From positions 64,879-128,878 of the forward strand of contig JALHQH010000032.1 in NCBI GenBank assembly GCA_022842065.1: a DNA stretch of 64,000 bases, given 5' to 3'. Numbering within the stretch: the stretch's first letter is position 1; the number at the start of each line of letters is the position of its first letter. Origin of the DNA: Caldilineaceae bacterium (GTDB lineage: Bacteria > Chloroflexota > Anaerolineae > Caldilineales > Caldilineaceae). Position numbers and translations under genes: made by a program. Shown one piece after another: positions 18,201 to 25,653 of this stretch. The notes beneath the pieces were generated by a model. The model ran no database searches. It saw only the letters and a list, made by a program, of their open reading frames with translations, and was not told the DNA's origin.

Positions 18201-18268
18201 TCTACAATATTTGCGAATGACACTGTTTGAAAAAAGACAATAGTAATAAGAAGCATTAACTTTTTCAT
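15239..18268 (-). CDS. T9: exported TPR-CHAT protein, short and compositionally mosaic
   Basis: 1,009 residues, the shortest of the ten. The ATG has GGAGAA upstream and opens a clear signal peptide (MKKLMLLITIVFFQTVSFA). The Cys-pair beta domain (KTIC, ADC) is followed by only nine TPRs, more divergent than those of its neighbours. The CHAT dyad is H864 and C912. The TPR-coding half (about 16530-18268) is visibly AT-rich while the CHAT-coding part (15239-16530) is GC-rich and close to that of T3, suggesting that the 3' part was replaced by conversion. A decayed CHAT end lies just upstream, beyond its start. Confidence 0.88.
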   Translation of the reverse strand: MKKLMLLITIVFFQTVSFANIVDNSIKAQVSEPTFATVNITNNSEKTICSVTITPDDVDKLGYSLPEGEKIKKGMTYTLRLASGLYSGILLADCNEKPLLFQRNLIIEKQYDLLFGEKEASAIECINYTLSGWAARNSAQYVEERNQYHRALACYRRVGSISGEADTLFDIAMSHLLEGDSNRSLAYFDQVLHIATRIENVAQIGLVLRFRAKIYHLQGHYNQALKDYQEALNIWRQLNEDMNESSTLNNIANVYYTQGKYNSGIILARQALTLARATNNRSSEATSLNIIAESYQGQGHFGDALNTLHQALVIYEELEDNPSQGVALLGIAEIYFNQGRYDEALKSCEQSRTIYQHIESSFGQLGEFDALTLMGLIYTRQKLYDKAEDAYEQAKSITKKAGHYIDESAIFNNMGYLYSSIGNNDLALDYFLQALRSTRELGLPYGEAQALDNIGFIYFQKARYAEALKAYWQAQLLWNKLGDKHGEGTTLFNIGTVYERTENYNTALDYYLKAIDIDEQVRAMAGSDVARANFANSIAPVYDRLIDLQLQHSSSMEEAYWISERARARILLDSLSTGYIELSDHEAAALLAAEQEAYAARQSAQDVLTQARALNPPNPALVTNLETQLIDAEKTYDAALAAIQARQDQLQDLVPGRNNTVLTLAGVQAQLDTQTTLLSYWMLEDKTLAFLITANDFHVVELPDATMDAVDAAVDSLYQWSNPENPHPRPLRNLYQWLVEPLTAYLHTHHIAIIPHQALHYVPFAALTNGKTYFGEQYLLTQLPSASIIPFLNQNEARAEQNRESKAVVLGNPVTTLSALPSAEAEAVDVATLLGATVYTGTAASELQLRTVVSGANILHLAAHGSYNTANALYSAIALATGEDEAYDGLLETHEIFGLPLQGNELVTLSACETNVGAISRGDEVVGLTRAFFFAGSPTVISSLWNVDDSATGALMTAFYQHWKDEGMSKVEALQAAQADVRADPRWASSPFYWAGFVLNGHPGKSHAE

Positions 18269-18307
18269 GAGATATTCTCCATTTCACTTAAAATTATCCA
18301 ATCTATC

Positions 18308-18426
18308 AATTGTCCCAGGATGGCCATACGGTACAAATCCGCTCCAGTCGCAATCTGACGCTCATTGCGGATCGGCGCGCACCTCGTTTGGGCGGCTTAG
18401 ATGGCTTCGGCATTGCTCATGCCATC
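18308..18426 (-). pseudogene. Remnant of a CHAT C-terminus
   Basis: The minus strand reads DGMSNAEAI-stop-AAQ, then after a frameshift NEVRADPQ-stop-ASDCDWSGFVPYGHPG. Intact paralogues end DGMSKAEALQAAQADVRADPRWVSPFYWAGFVLNGHPG in two pieces of this order. About 37 codons align, with two stops and one frameshift, so the fragment is dead. It starts 14 bases after the stop of lipoprotein L2, with nothing left of the body of the gene. The rest was evidently deleted, probably by recombination between array members. Confidence 0.85.
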
Positions 18427-18439
18427 TTGCCGCTGTGTA

Positions 18440-19609
18440 TTATTTGCACTCCTTGTCAGCTTGTGTGAGCAGGTCGGCGACCTCGTCGGCTCGTGCGCTG
18501 AGTGGGATCTGCTGATAGAGGACATGGGCTTGCGACCAGTGTTCTTTCCCTTGCTCCGGTTGGGCGTGTGCGCAGGATACATAGCCAAGCCCCCCGTACG
18601 CGGCGGCTTCTGCTTCCACTAAGCCTTGCTCCTGGGCCAGGGTTAACAACCGGGTGTAGGCGGCCTCGCTCTGGTCAATCAACCCCATGTTGAGATAGGT
18701 CTCGCCAAGCAGTTGCTGGACGGCGACGAGTTGGTCGGCGTCCGGCAGGGCGGTTAAGAGGGCGACCGTTTCGCTACGCAAATTGGCGTGCAGGTACAAC
18801 TCGGCCAGGAGGATGGTAATAGCTGGTTCGGGGAGCGGGCGTTGGCGCAGCCGGGCAATTTTGGCTTGCAGCTGCGCGGGTTCCTCAAACAGCGAAAAGC
18901 CGGGGGTTTTCGGATCGCTCTCGATGCCATTGCTGGCGGTGACAACCACTTGGTAGCTGGCACCCAACCCTTCCAACGGCGGCCAGGTGGCGGGATAGGG
19001 CAGGGGGCTGTTGTTGGCAATGACCGGTGGGCGATCCTGGCCGTCATCGCTCTCCAGGGTCACGGTGTAGCTGGTGGCCCCGGTGATTTCCTGCCAGACC
19101 AGAGGGGGATGGTCGTCGATAACCCAACCGCTGCGCGGGCTGAGCACCAGGAGGGTCGGCGCAGCGACGGTAGCTGTTGTAATCCCACGGGAGGCGAGGA
19201 GAAGGGTGCTCAAATGGGGGTAGGGGCGTGGCGATCGCCCGACGCCACAGGGGATGCCGGCGTCTTGGCCGACGGTGAGGGACAGCGGGCTGCTCTCCCA
19301 GTTGGCTTCAGCGCCACAAAAGATAGCGGCTGCCCCCTCTTTGACCTGCACTAAATCGCCAGGAGCAAGTTCGGTACCCAAGGTGGCCGGCAAAAAGGTG
19401 CCGCCGCGGCGGCGCACCGCCACGTGTGCGTCGGTCAGGACGAGGATGTTGGGCAATTCGCCCGGTTCTGCCAAAATGGTGGGGGCGGTAGGTTGGTCAC
19501 TTGTCTGACGGACGCCTATAGGTGCAGCGCCTGGTAGTGGTTGACAGGCCGTAGCCAGTAGAACGATGAGCGTAGAAAGTAGGGCAAATAGAGTTGGGCG
19601 GGTGGACAT
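18440..19609 (-). CDS. L2: FecR-like/Ig-like TPR lipoprotein
   Basis: 389 residues. The start at 19609 has a near-perfect Shine-Dalgarno AAAGGAGG and opens a lipoprotein signal (LLATAC, lipidated Cys22). A FecR-like region (about 45-130) contains the VRRRGG and LAPGDLVQV...GAAAIFCG pattern. An Ig-like strand-rich domain follows (LSPRSGW, PPLVWQEITGATSYTVTLE), then about 150 residues of TPR-like helices ending at the stop. It should be anchored on the outer face of the membrane and could bind partners through its TPRs. It is a paralogue of L1 and likewise follows a TM-TPR gene (52 bases apart). The longer reading frame starting at 19924 overlaps M3 and is rejected. Confidence 0.85.
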   Translation of the reverse strand: MSTRPTLFALLSTLIVLLATACQPLPGAAPIGVRQTSDQPTAPTILAEPGELPNILVLTDAHVAVRRRGGTFLPATLGTELAPGDLVQVKEGAAAIFCGAEANWESSPLSLTVGQDAGIPCGVGRSPRPYPHLSTLLLASRGITTATVAAPTLLVLSPRSGWVIDDHPPLVWQEITGATSYTVTLESDDGQDRPPVIANNSPLPYPATWPPLEGLGASYQVVVTASNGIESDPKTPGFSLFEEPAQLQAKIARLRQRPLPEPAITILLAELYLHANLRSETVALLTALPDADQLVAVQQLLGETYLNMGLIDQSEAAYTRLLTLAQEQGLVEAEAAAYGGLGYVSCAHAQPEQGKEHWSQAHVLYQQIPLSARADEVADLLTQADKECK

Positions 19610-19661
19610 GGAGCCTCCTTTATGAATGACAAGGTGACATGGTTGATATAGGCGTAAGTTG

Positions 19662-20924
19662 TTATGGCTGCTGGTCGAGACGTTCTGCTGCTTCGGCCAA
19701 CCATTGATCAACCAGCAAGCACTCGGTGTTGGCGAGACCGCTGTTCGCCTGGCAGGAGGGTGACTTGGCAAAGGCATCGGCAAAGGCTTTGCTGTCAAGC
19801 CAACTGGTGGTGGCGGCGTCGGACTTGGCCTGCGCTTCATAGGCCAACGCACGGAGGCGATAGGTTTCCGCCAGATGGAACGCGGTTGTTCCCTGGTCGC
19901 CTGACCTCTGTTCGTACTCATCAAAGAAGGCGACGGCTTTGTCTAAGGCCGTGAGGGCTGCTTGGGGCAAGGCCAGCGCCAGATAAACATGACCGATGTC
20001 CCGCTGCATCGTGCCTTGGGCAAAGGGTAAGTCAGCGGCGGGATAGGCAGCGGCGGCTGCCAAGCGCGCCAGCACTTGGTTGCCCGCCAGGGCGTAGATG
20101 AGGGCGGTTTCTGGATCGGCCGGGGTGCGGAGATGAAGGAGGGCCAGTTCGTTATAGACGGGCCAGAAGCTATCATCGAGTGCAAGCGCCTGTTGAAATT
20201 CATTTTGTGCCTGGTCCAGGACGTTGGCTGAGGCATAGGCGCGGCCAAGATTGTAGTGATAGCTGGCGTTCTCTGGCGCCAGACTGGCGGCGTAACTTAG
20301 TTTTTGCACCGCCAGATTGTAGCGTCCTTGCTCCATGATCGCCACGCCTTCGTTATTGAGATAATGGGCGCGCAGGGGCAGTCCTACATAGAAGGTCAGG
20401 AGCATGACCATCGCCACGAGCAGCGCCGCTAGACCACGCGTGCGTGGATAACCTAGCCAGCCGTGCCGTTCGGTGGCTTTTTGCCAGGTGGTGGTAACAA
20501 ACTCGTGGCCTACGGCAGTGAGCAGCCCGGCCACCGAGATAAATGAGACGATCTGGAGGACATTGACGCTAAAGGTGAGAAAGTCGGGGTCGGGCCGGCC
20601 CCAGCGATACCAGATGTGGAAGAAGTAGTAGAGCGCAACTAGACTCAGGCTGATGGTCAGGATGTGCCAGAGGGCATGGCCAGGCTGCCAGAGTTCAGCG
20701 ATGACAGGGTGGTGACGGAAGGCTGTACCGCTCCTTTTGGCGCGCGCGATGGTTATTATAAGCCGGCGGCGCCAGGCAGGGGGTGTGGGTGCCGGTTTGG
20801 CCGTAGTCGTCGGCGTAGCGGTGTGTGGATCAGGGACCAGTGTAACCGGCACTGCCGCTGGTGTGGGAGCCGGCGTCGGCTCAGGTGGTGCGGATGGCTG
20901 TGACTCTTTGCGGGTTGTGGACAT
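19662..20924 (-). CDS. M3: Pro-rich N-tail, three-TM, TPR membrane protein
   Basis: 420 residues from the ATG at 20924, which follows a GGGAG about nine bases upstream. Residues 11-50 are a Pro/Ala/Thr-rich disordered tail. Three membrane helices lie at about 86-107, 117-137 and 165-185, with FFHIWYRWGRPDPDFLTF between the first two. The rest is a TPR domain (YHYNLGRAYASANVLDQA and following) plus a helical tail with a few cysteines. M1 and M2 share the TM and TPR parts but have other N-termini. With three TM helices the N-tail and the TPRs are on opposite sides; if the N-tail is inside, the TPRs face the exported CHAT proteins. Function unknown. Confidence 0.85.
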   Translation of the reverse strand: MSTTRKESQPSAPPEPTPAPTPAAVPVTLVPDPHTATPTTTAKPAPTPPAWRRRLIITIARAKRSGTAFRHHPVIAELWQPGHALWHILTISLSLVALYYFFHIWYRWGRPDPDFLTFSVNVLQIVSFISVAGLLTAVGHEFVTTTWQKATERHGWLGYPRTRGLAALLVAMVMLLTFYVGLPLRAHYLNNEGVAIMEQGRYNLAVQKLSYAASLAPENASYHYNLGRAYASANVLDQAQNEFQQALALDDSFWPVYNELALLHLRTPADPETALIYALAGNQVLARLAAAAAYPAADLPFAQGTMQRDIGHVYLALALPQAALTALDKAVAFFDEYEQRSGDQGTTAFHLAETYRLRALAYEAQAKSDAATTSWLDSKAFADAFAKSPSCQANSGLANTECLLVDQWLAEAAERLDQQP

Positions 20925-20989
20925 CAAAAGGCTCCCTTTTATTGCCGATAGGTGCTGGCCTACCATAGCGATGGGGCAAACATCCATTG

Positions 20990-23900
20990 TTATTTTGCCT
21001 CGGATGCGCCCGGATCGCCATTAAGGACGAAACCGGCCCAGTAGAAGGGGGAGACCCAGCGCGGGTCGGCGCGCACGTCAGCTTGGGCTGCTTGCAGTGC
21101 TTCAGCTTTGCTCATGCCTTCCTGCAACCAATGGGTATAAAAGGAAACCATCAACTTTTCAGTGGCAGCGTCATCGACATTCCAGAGGCTGGAAATGACG
21201 GTGGGCGAACCGGCAAAGAAGAAGGCGCGGGTGAGGCCCACCAACTCGTCGCCAAGCGATAATGCACCAACATTTGTTTCACAGGCACTAAGGACAACCA
21301 GATTGTTTCCCGCTAATGGCAAACCAAAGATCTCGCCAGCGCTCAACCGGCCATCGTACTCGCCTTCTGGGGCCAAAAAAATGGCGCTTTGCAGCGGGTT
21401 GACAGGATCAAACGTACCGTGCGCCGCAAGATGAAGCACACGCAAATTTTGCATATTGTTCCAAATCAACTCTTCGCTTGCGGTAGCTGTAACGTAAGCT
21501 GATACGCCAAGGAGTGACGCTACAGTTGTCGCTTCGCTCTCGGCGTAGATGAGTGGTTCTAATAACTCGCTATTCACAGTTGGATTACCCAAAACTAGTG
21601 CATTGCTATGGGTCGCATCCTGTGCTAGGCGTTCATTTGTAAGGATTGCTGGCAAAGCGCTAACCAAAGGTATAATAGAGATGGTGTGGCGTTGACCTAA
21701 ATAGGTTTTCCCATCAGTGAGAGCGGCAAATGGCACATAGTGTAGTCTAAGATGAGGTATGATGGTTAGATGCGGAGTTGTAAGGTGGTTAGACAGGGGT
21801 TCAATTAGCATTGCATTGAGCTTTTGTAACGATGCTGGATGTGGCTGCTCAAGGTTGCCCCATTTTCTGAGATCATCCAGTGCGTTAGCCACGGCCTGAA
21901 TCGTGGCGGCAGGCAACTCAATGACATGAAGCTTATGCTTTGTAATGATAAAGGCAAGGGTTTGATCAAAGGAATGCCAGTAGGAGACCAATGTGGTTTG
22001 ATCATCAAGCAAAGCCTGTACTTGAGACAAAGATAAGATCTGGTTACGAGAAGGCACAAGTTCGTACAACTTGGTATTTTGGGCCTCAATTTCAGCAAGA
22101 ATCATATCATATTTCTTTTCGGCTTCTGTGAGATGAGTCACTCGTGCGCTGACAAGCTGCGGTTCTTGTGGAATTTGTGCGCGCACCTCTGCCAATTCAT
22201 CGCGCGCGGCCTGGAGTTCGAAATAAGCATCTTGTTCCCGTGACCAAAGCGTCATAGATTGTTCATCATCCAAATTTATTTGTCCTGTTGTGATCGAATC
22301 AAGAAAGACGCGAGCACGACTACGTTCACTGCTCAAGAACGCTCGAACATCTTGACCTTGTCGATGATAAACCTCAACAGAGCGATGGTATAGCTGCACA
22401 TATTGATCAAAAAAACCTGATCGAGCTTGATCGTCACCAACAATACTTCGTACTGTCTCGATTACGGTCATAGCTCGTTCATACGCTTCTGCAGCTTCTA
22501 CCAAGCGGCCCCTTGTCTGATGTTCAAAGCCAATATTGTAAAAAATTTTTGCTTCGACAAGAGGTGCATTAATATCTTTGGTGATTGTTAGCGCTTGCTG
22601 ATACATTTCGATAGCTTTGGCACCTTGCCCCTGCCTCCCATATACTGCTCCCATATTAGTTAGAGCGCTTGCTTCTTCACCGCGTTTGCCTAGTTCGCGC
22701 GCTATTTCTAAGGCTAGTTCATATGCTTGCAACGCTTCTCCATAGCATTCTTGAGCATCACATCCAGAGCCGATGTTCAAAAGGATTGTTCCTTCTAATG
22801 CCCGCGCTTCTAATTGGCGAGCCAAAGTTAGCGAGCGCTGACAGCTTTTTTGTCCTTCAGCATATTGACCCTGTCGAAGGAATAGTTCACATACATTGTT
22901 GAGTACGATAGCCTCACCTAACTGTTCTTTGATCTCTTGGTAGATAGCTAGAGCTTGTTCATACGCTTCGATAGCATTCGCATTTCGACCTTGAACCGCG
23001 TAAAGGAGTCCAAAGCTATTTAGCTCATTGGCTTCATCTCTTCGATTCCCATTCTCACGTCGAATTTGAAGAGCTTGTTGATGGACATCCTCGGCTTCAG
23101 CATATCGTCCTAGCAATTTGTAGACAACACCAAGATTATGGAGTGCACTGCCTTGAGCTTCGCGTTTGCCAAGTTGACGGGCAATCTCTAGAGACTGTCC
23201 ATATAGCATTAGCGCATCGCTATAACGTCCCTGCTGCATGTATACAGCGCCGATATTGTTTAGGCAAGTTCCTATACCGGACTGATCACCGAGTTGCCGA
23301 CGAAGCGCAAGCGCTTCTTCAAATTTTGCGATAGCAGCCTCATATTTACCCTGTGTTTCATATACTCTGCCAAGGTCATTGAGTGTATCTGCCTGACCAG
23401 CGGGATCGCCAATTTGCTGTTGGATTGCCAGAGCCTGCTCGTACGTTTTTAAGGCGTCGGTGAACCCCCGTTGTGCCAGATAGACATCACCAATGTGGTT
23501 AAGCGTGGATGCCTTATTGCCGAGTTCACCCAGTTCAGTACGAGTTGTCAAAGCCGCCATCAAGTGTTCGAGTGCTTGCTCATATTGCTGTTGATCAGTA
23601 TATGCCTCCCCAATATTATTCAGCGCTGTAGCTTCCAAAGACCGGTTCTCACTTTTTCGAGCAAGATCCAACACCTCGCGTTGAATCTCAAGCGCCTTTG
23701 CGCTGCGCCCCTGATCTGCGTAGAGTATGCCGAGATTATTTAGAATTGTTACTTCCCCAGCCAGATTGTCTGTCTGGCGGATGAGGACTAATGCTTGCTG
23801 GGCTAATTCAATCGCTTCTGTAAAACGTCCTTGCTCACGATAGGTGGTTGCGATGTTGTTCAACGTGCTTGCCTCATCCTCTGGATTACCGATTTCGCGA

Positions 23901-25564
23901 TTGATTTTTAGGGCTTGTTCAAAAATTGACAATGCCTTGTCATATTCGCCAAGACCACTATATGCATTGGCAAGACCGTTTAGGATTGTACCTTCGATGC
24001 TAGGAGTACCCAGTTGCTGTTGTATTTGTAAAGCCTTTTGATAATTGACGATTGCTTCTTGATAATGTCCTTGTCGTCCGTAGATATTCCCTATATTATT
24101 AAGAATCGTAGCCTGAAACGGCTGATTCCCAGTTTTCTCGACAATTTTCAATGCTTCTTCAAAGATTGTTAATGCGTCCTGACGGCGACCAAGTGACTCA
24201 TAAGCATTTGCCAGTTGGACAAAGATTTCCCCACTGATAATTGTTTCGTTATTAGGAAATCGTTGGAGCATATCTTCGGCGGCGGTGCGAGCCTTATCGT
24301 AGTGACCCAATTCAAGGTGACTATTTGCCAGGCTTAGCAAGGCAATTTCCACCCAGTCACTGTCGGGATATTCGTTGAGCAACCTTTCTGAGAAAGTGAT
24401 CGATTCGGCGTAATTATTTGCTTGGTAATGGCTAACGATGAGGGCAATCAATGTATCGACTGTCAATGCAGAGTCAGGATATTGCTTGAGTAGTAACTGC
24501 AAGAGTGTGATTGCATGGGTATATTCACCCGCACGAAACTGTCTTACAGCACGGAAGTACAATTTCTCATCAGGGTGTTCTAAGATTTCACGAGCAGTTT
24601 CGATTTCTTCACCCTCAGTAAAATTATCCAGGATCATTTGTGCCGTTTCTTGCGCTTTAGCAAGTTTGCCAAGATAGATATAAGTCAATGCCAAGTTAGC
24701 AAGTAGTATACGTTCTTGCTCCAAGTTGTTAATCTTGCGTGCAACCACTAATGCTCGATCGAGATGGACTACGGCCTTACTGTAGTCACCGCGCTCGCTA
24801 AGTATGTCAGCAAGTAAGTTCAGTCTAAGCGCTTGGTATTCAAGATTGCCGGTTTCTTCTGCCAGCCGGATCGCTTCTTCAAACGCCTGCTGAGCTTCCT
24901 GGAAACGTTCCAATCTAAGATAGGTATCTCCCAGATTCGTCAAGATAACTTCTTGGTATTCGTGTGCTTTGGCCTGACGAAGGTTTGATAGGGCATGCTC
25001 AAAATGGCTCAAAGCCTTGTCAAACTTTTCTTGAGCAAGATAGACTAGCCCTACGCTATTGAGAGCCGCTGCCGCCAGTGCAGGATTATGTAGTTGTTGA
25101 TAACAAGTATATGCGGATTGAAACGAAACAAGGGCCGCGGCAAAATCCTGCTGGGCATAGTGATCTTGCCCCTGTTTATGGTGCATTGCGCAAGCCTCTG
25201 CCGAAGCCGATTGTGGAGCAATTGTAACAACATATGTGTCGGTAATAGAGATATTACTCTCCTGGAAGAGCGGAATTTGGTCGCAATCTGATAGCAATAT
25301 ACGGTATTTACCTTGTGGTATAGAGAATGATTGATAACTATCTGGCGCAATTGTAACTTTTTCCTCAAGACTGAGTTCCACATGGTTTGGGCTACGGACT
25401 GCAAAAATATCGCAAAGAATAATTGGCTCATCAGAATTGTTTTCAATGCGAAGCGTAGCTTGATTTGTCTGAGATTGTGGCGCGCCATAAAGCGCCATCG
25501 GCCAGATTGATATCCATAAATACATAGGCAATAACGACAAGAGGGCAAAGAGTGTGACTTTCAT
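20990..25564 (-). CDS. T8: exported TPR-CHAT protein with mixed TPR types
   Basis: About 1,524 residues. The ATG at 25564 has GGAGGAT seven bases upstream; in-frame ATGs at 25582 and 25609 lack one. A signal peptide is followed by a beta-domain of the alpha subtype, recognised by LCDIFAVR and SDCD. The repeats are unusual: four 40-residue TPRs, then about four canonical shorter TPRs with YPDS signatures like those of YbgF/BamD proteins, then 14 more of the 40-residue type. The CHAT dyad is H1382 (HLAAHGTFD) and C1428 (LSACETNVG). GDE of the paralogues is preceded here by SLG rather than SRG. It is the most divergent member of the array. Confidence 0.88.
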   Translation of the reverse strand: MKVTLFALLSLLPMYLWISIWPMALYGAPQSQTNQATLRIENNSDEPIILCDIFAVRSPNHVELSLEEKVTIAPDSYQSFSIPQGKYRILLSDCDQIPLFQESNISITDTYVVTIAPQSASAEACAMHHKQGQDHYAQQDFAAALVSFQSAYTCYQQLHNPALAAAALNSVGLVYLAQEKFDKALSHFEHALSNLRQAKAHEYQEVILTNLGDTYLRLERFQEAQQAFEEAIRLAEETGNLEYQALRLNLLADILSERGDYSKAVVHLDRALVVARKINNLEQERILLANLALTYIYLGKLAKAQETAQMILDNFTEGEEIETAREILEHPDEKLYFRAVRQFRAGEYTHAITLLQLLLKQYPDSALTVDTLIALIVSHYQANNYAESITFSERLLNEYPDSDWVEIALLSLANSHLELGHYDKARTAAEDMLQRFPNNETIISGEIFVQLANAYESLGRRQDALTIFEEALKIVEKTGNQPFQATILNNIGNIYGRQGHYQEAIVNYQKALQIQQQLGTPSIEGTILNGLANAYSGLGEYDKALSIFEQALKINREIGNPEDEASTLNNIATTYREQGRFTEAIELAQQALVLIRQTDNLAGEVTILNNLGILYADQGRSAKALEIQREVLDLARKSENRSLEATALNNIGEAYTDQQQYEQALEHLMAALTTRTELGELGNKASTLNHIGDVYLAQRGFTDALKTYEQALAIQQQIGDPAGQADTLNDLGRVYETQGKYEAAIAKFEEALALRRQLGDQSGIGTCLNNIGAVYMQQGRYSDALMLYGQSLEIARQLGKREAQGSALHNLGVVYKLLGRYAEAEDVHQQALQIRRENGNRRDEANELNSFGLLYAVQGRNANAIEAYEQALAIYQEIKEQLGEAIVLNNVCELFLRQGQYAEGQKSCQRSLTLARQLEARALEGTILLNIGSGCDAQECYGEALQAYELALEIARELGKRGEEASALTNMGAVYGRQGQGAKAIEMYQQALTITKDINAPLVEAKIFYNIGFEHQTRGRLVEAAEAYERAMTVIETVRSIVGDDQARSGFFDQYVQLYHRSVEVYHRQGQDVRAFLSSERSRARVFLDSITTGQINLDDEQSMTLWSREQDAYFELQAARDELAEVRAQIPQEPQLVSARVTHLTEAEKKYDMILAEIEAQNTKLYELVPSRNQILSLSQVQALLDDQTTLVSYWHSFDQTLAFIITKHKLHVIELPAATIQAVANALDDLRKWGNLEQPHPASLQKLNAMLIEPLSNHLTTPHLTIIPHLRLHYVPFAALTDGKTYLGQRHTISIIPLVSALPAILTNERLAQDATHSNALVLGNPTVNSELLEPLIYAESEATTVASLLGVSAYVTATASEELIWNNMQNLRVLHLAAHGTFDPVNPLQSAIFLAPEGEYDGRLSAGEIFGLPLAGNNLVVLSACETNVGALSLGDELVGLTRAFFFAGSPTVISSLWNVDDAATEKLMVSFYTHWLQEGMSKAEALQAAQADVRADPRWVSPFYWAGFVLNGDPGASEAK

Positions 25565-25603
25565 GTGAAGATCCTCCTTCATAAACTTAGGGGCAAAGCC
25601 AAA

Positions 25604-25622
25604 CTGCAAATTACTTTTGCAG
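25604..25622 (-). terminator. Hairpin between T7 and T8, possible weak terminator
   Basis: CTGCAAA and TTTGCAG form a 7-bp stem with a 5-base loop, 32 bases after the T7 stop, followed on the minus strand by a short T-rich stretch. It could attenuate transcription into T8. Confidence 0.3.
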
Positions 25623-25653
25623 ATGCTGCTCCATCACATATCCGTTAGGAATT

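Noticed and set aside
18440..19924. Longer L2 reading frame starting at 19924
   Set aside because: The extra 105 residues overlap M3 and are Pro/Arg-rich; the ATG at 19609 has a near-perfect ribosome site and opens a lipoprotein signal.
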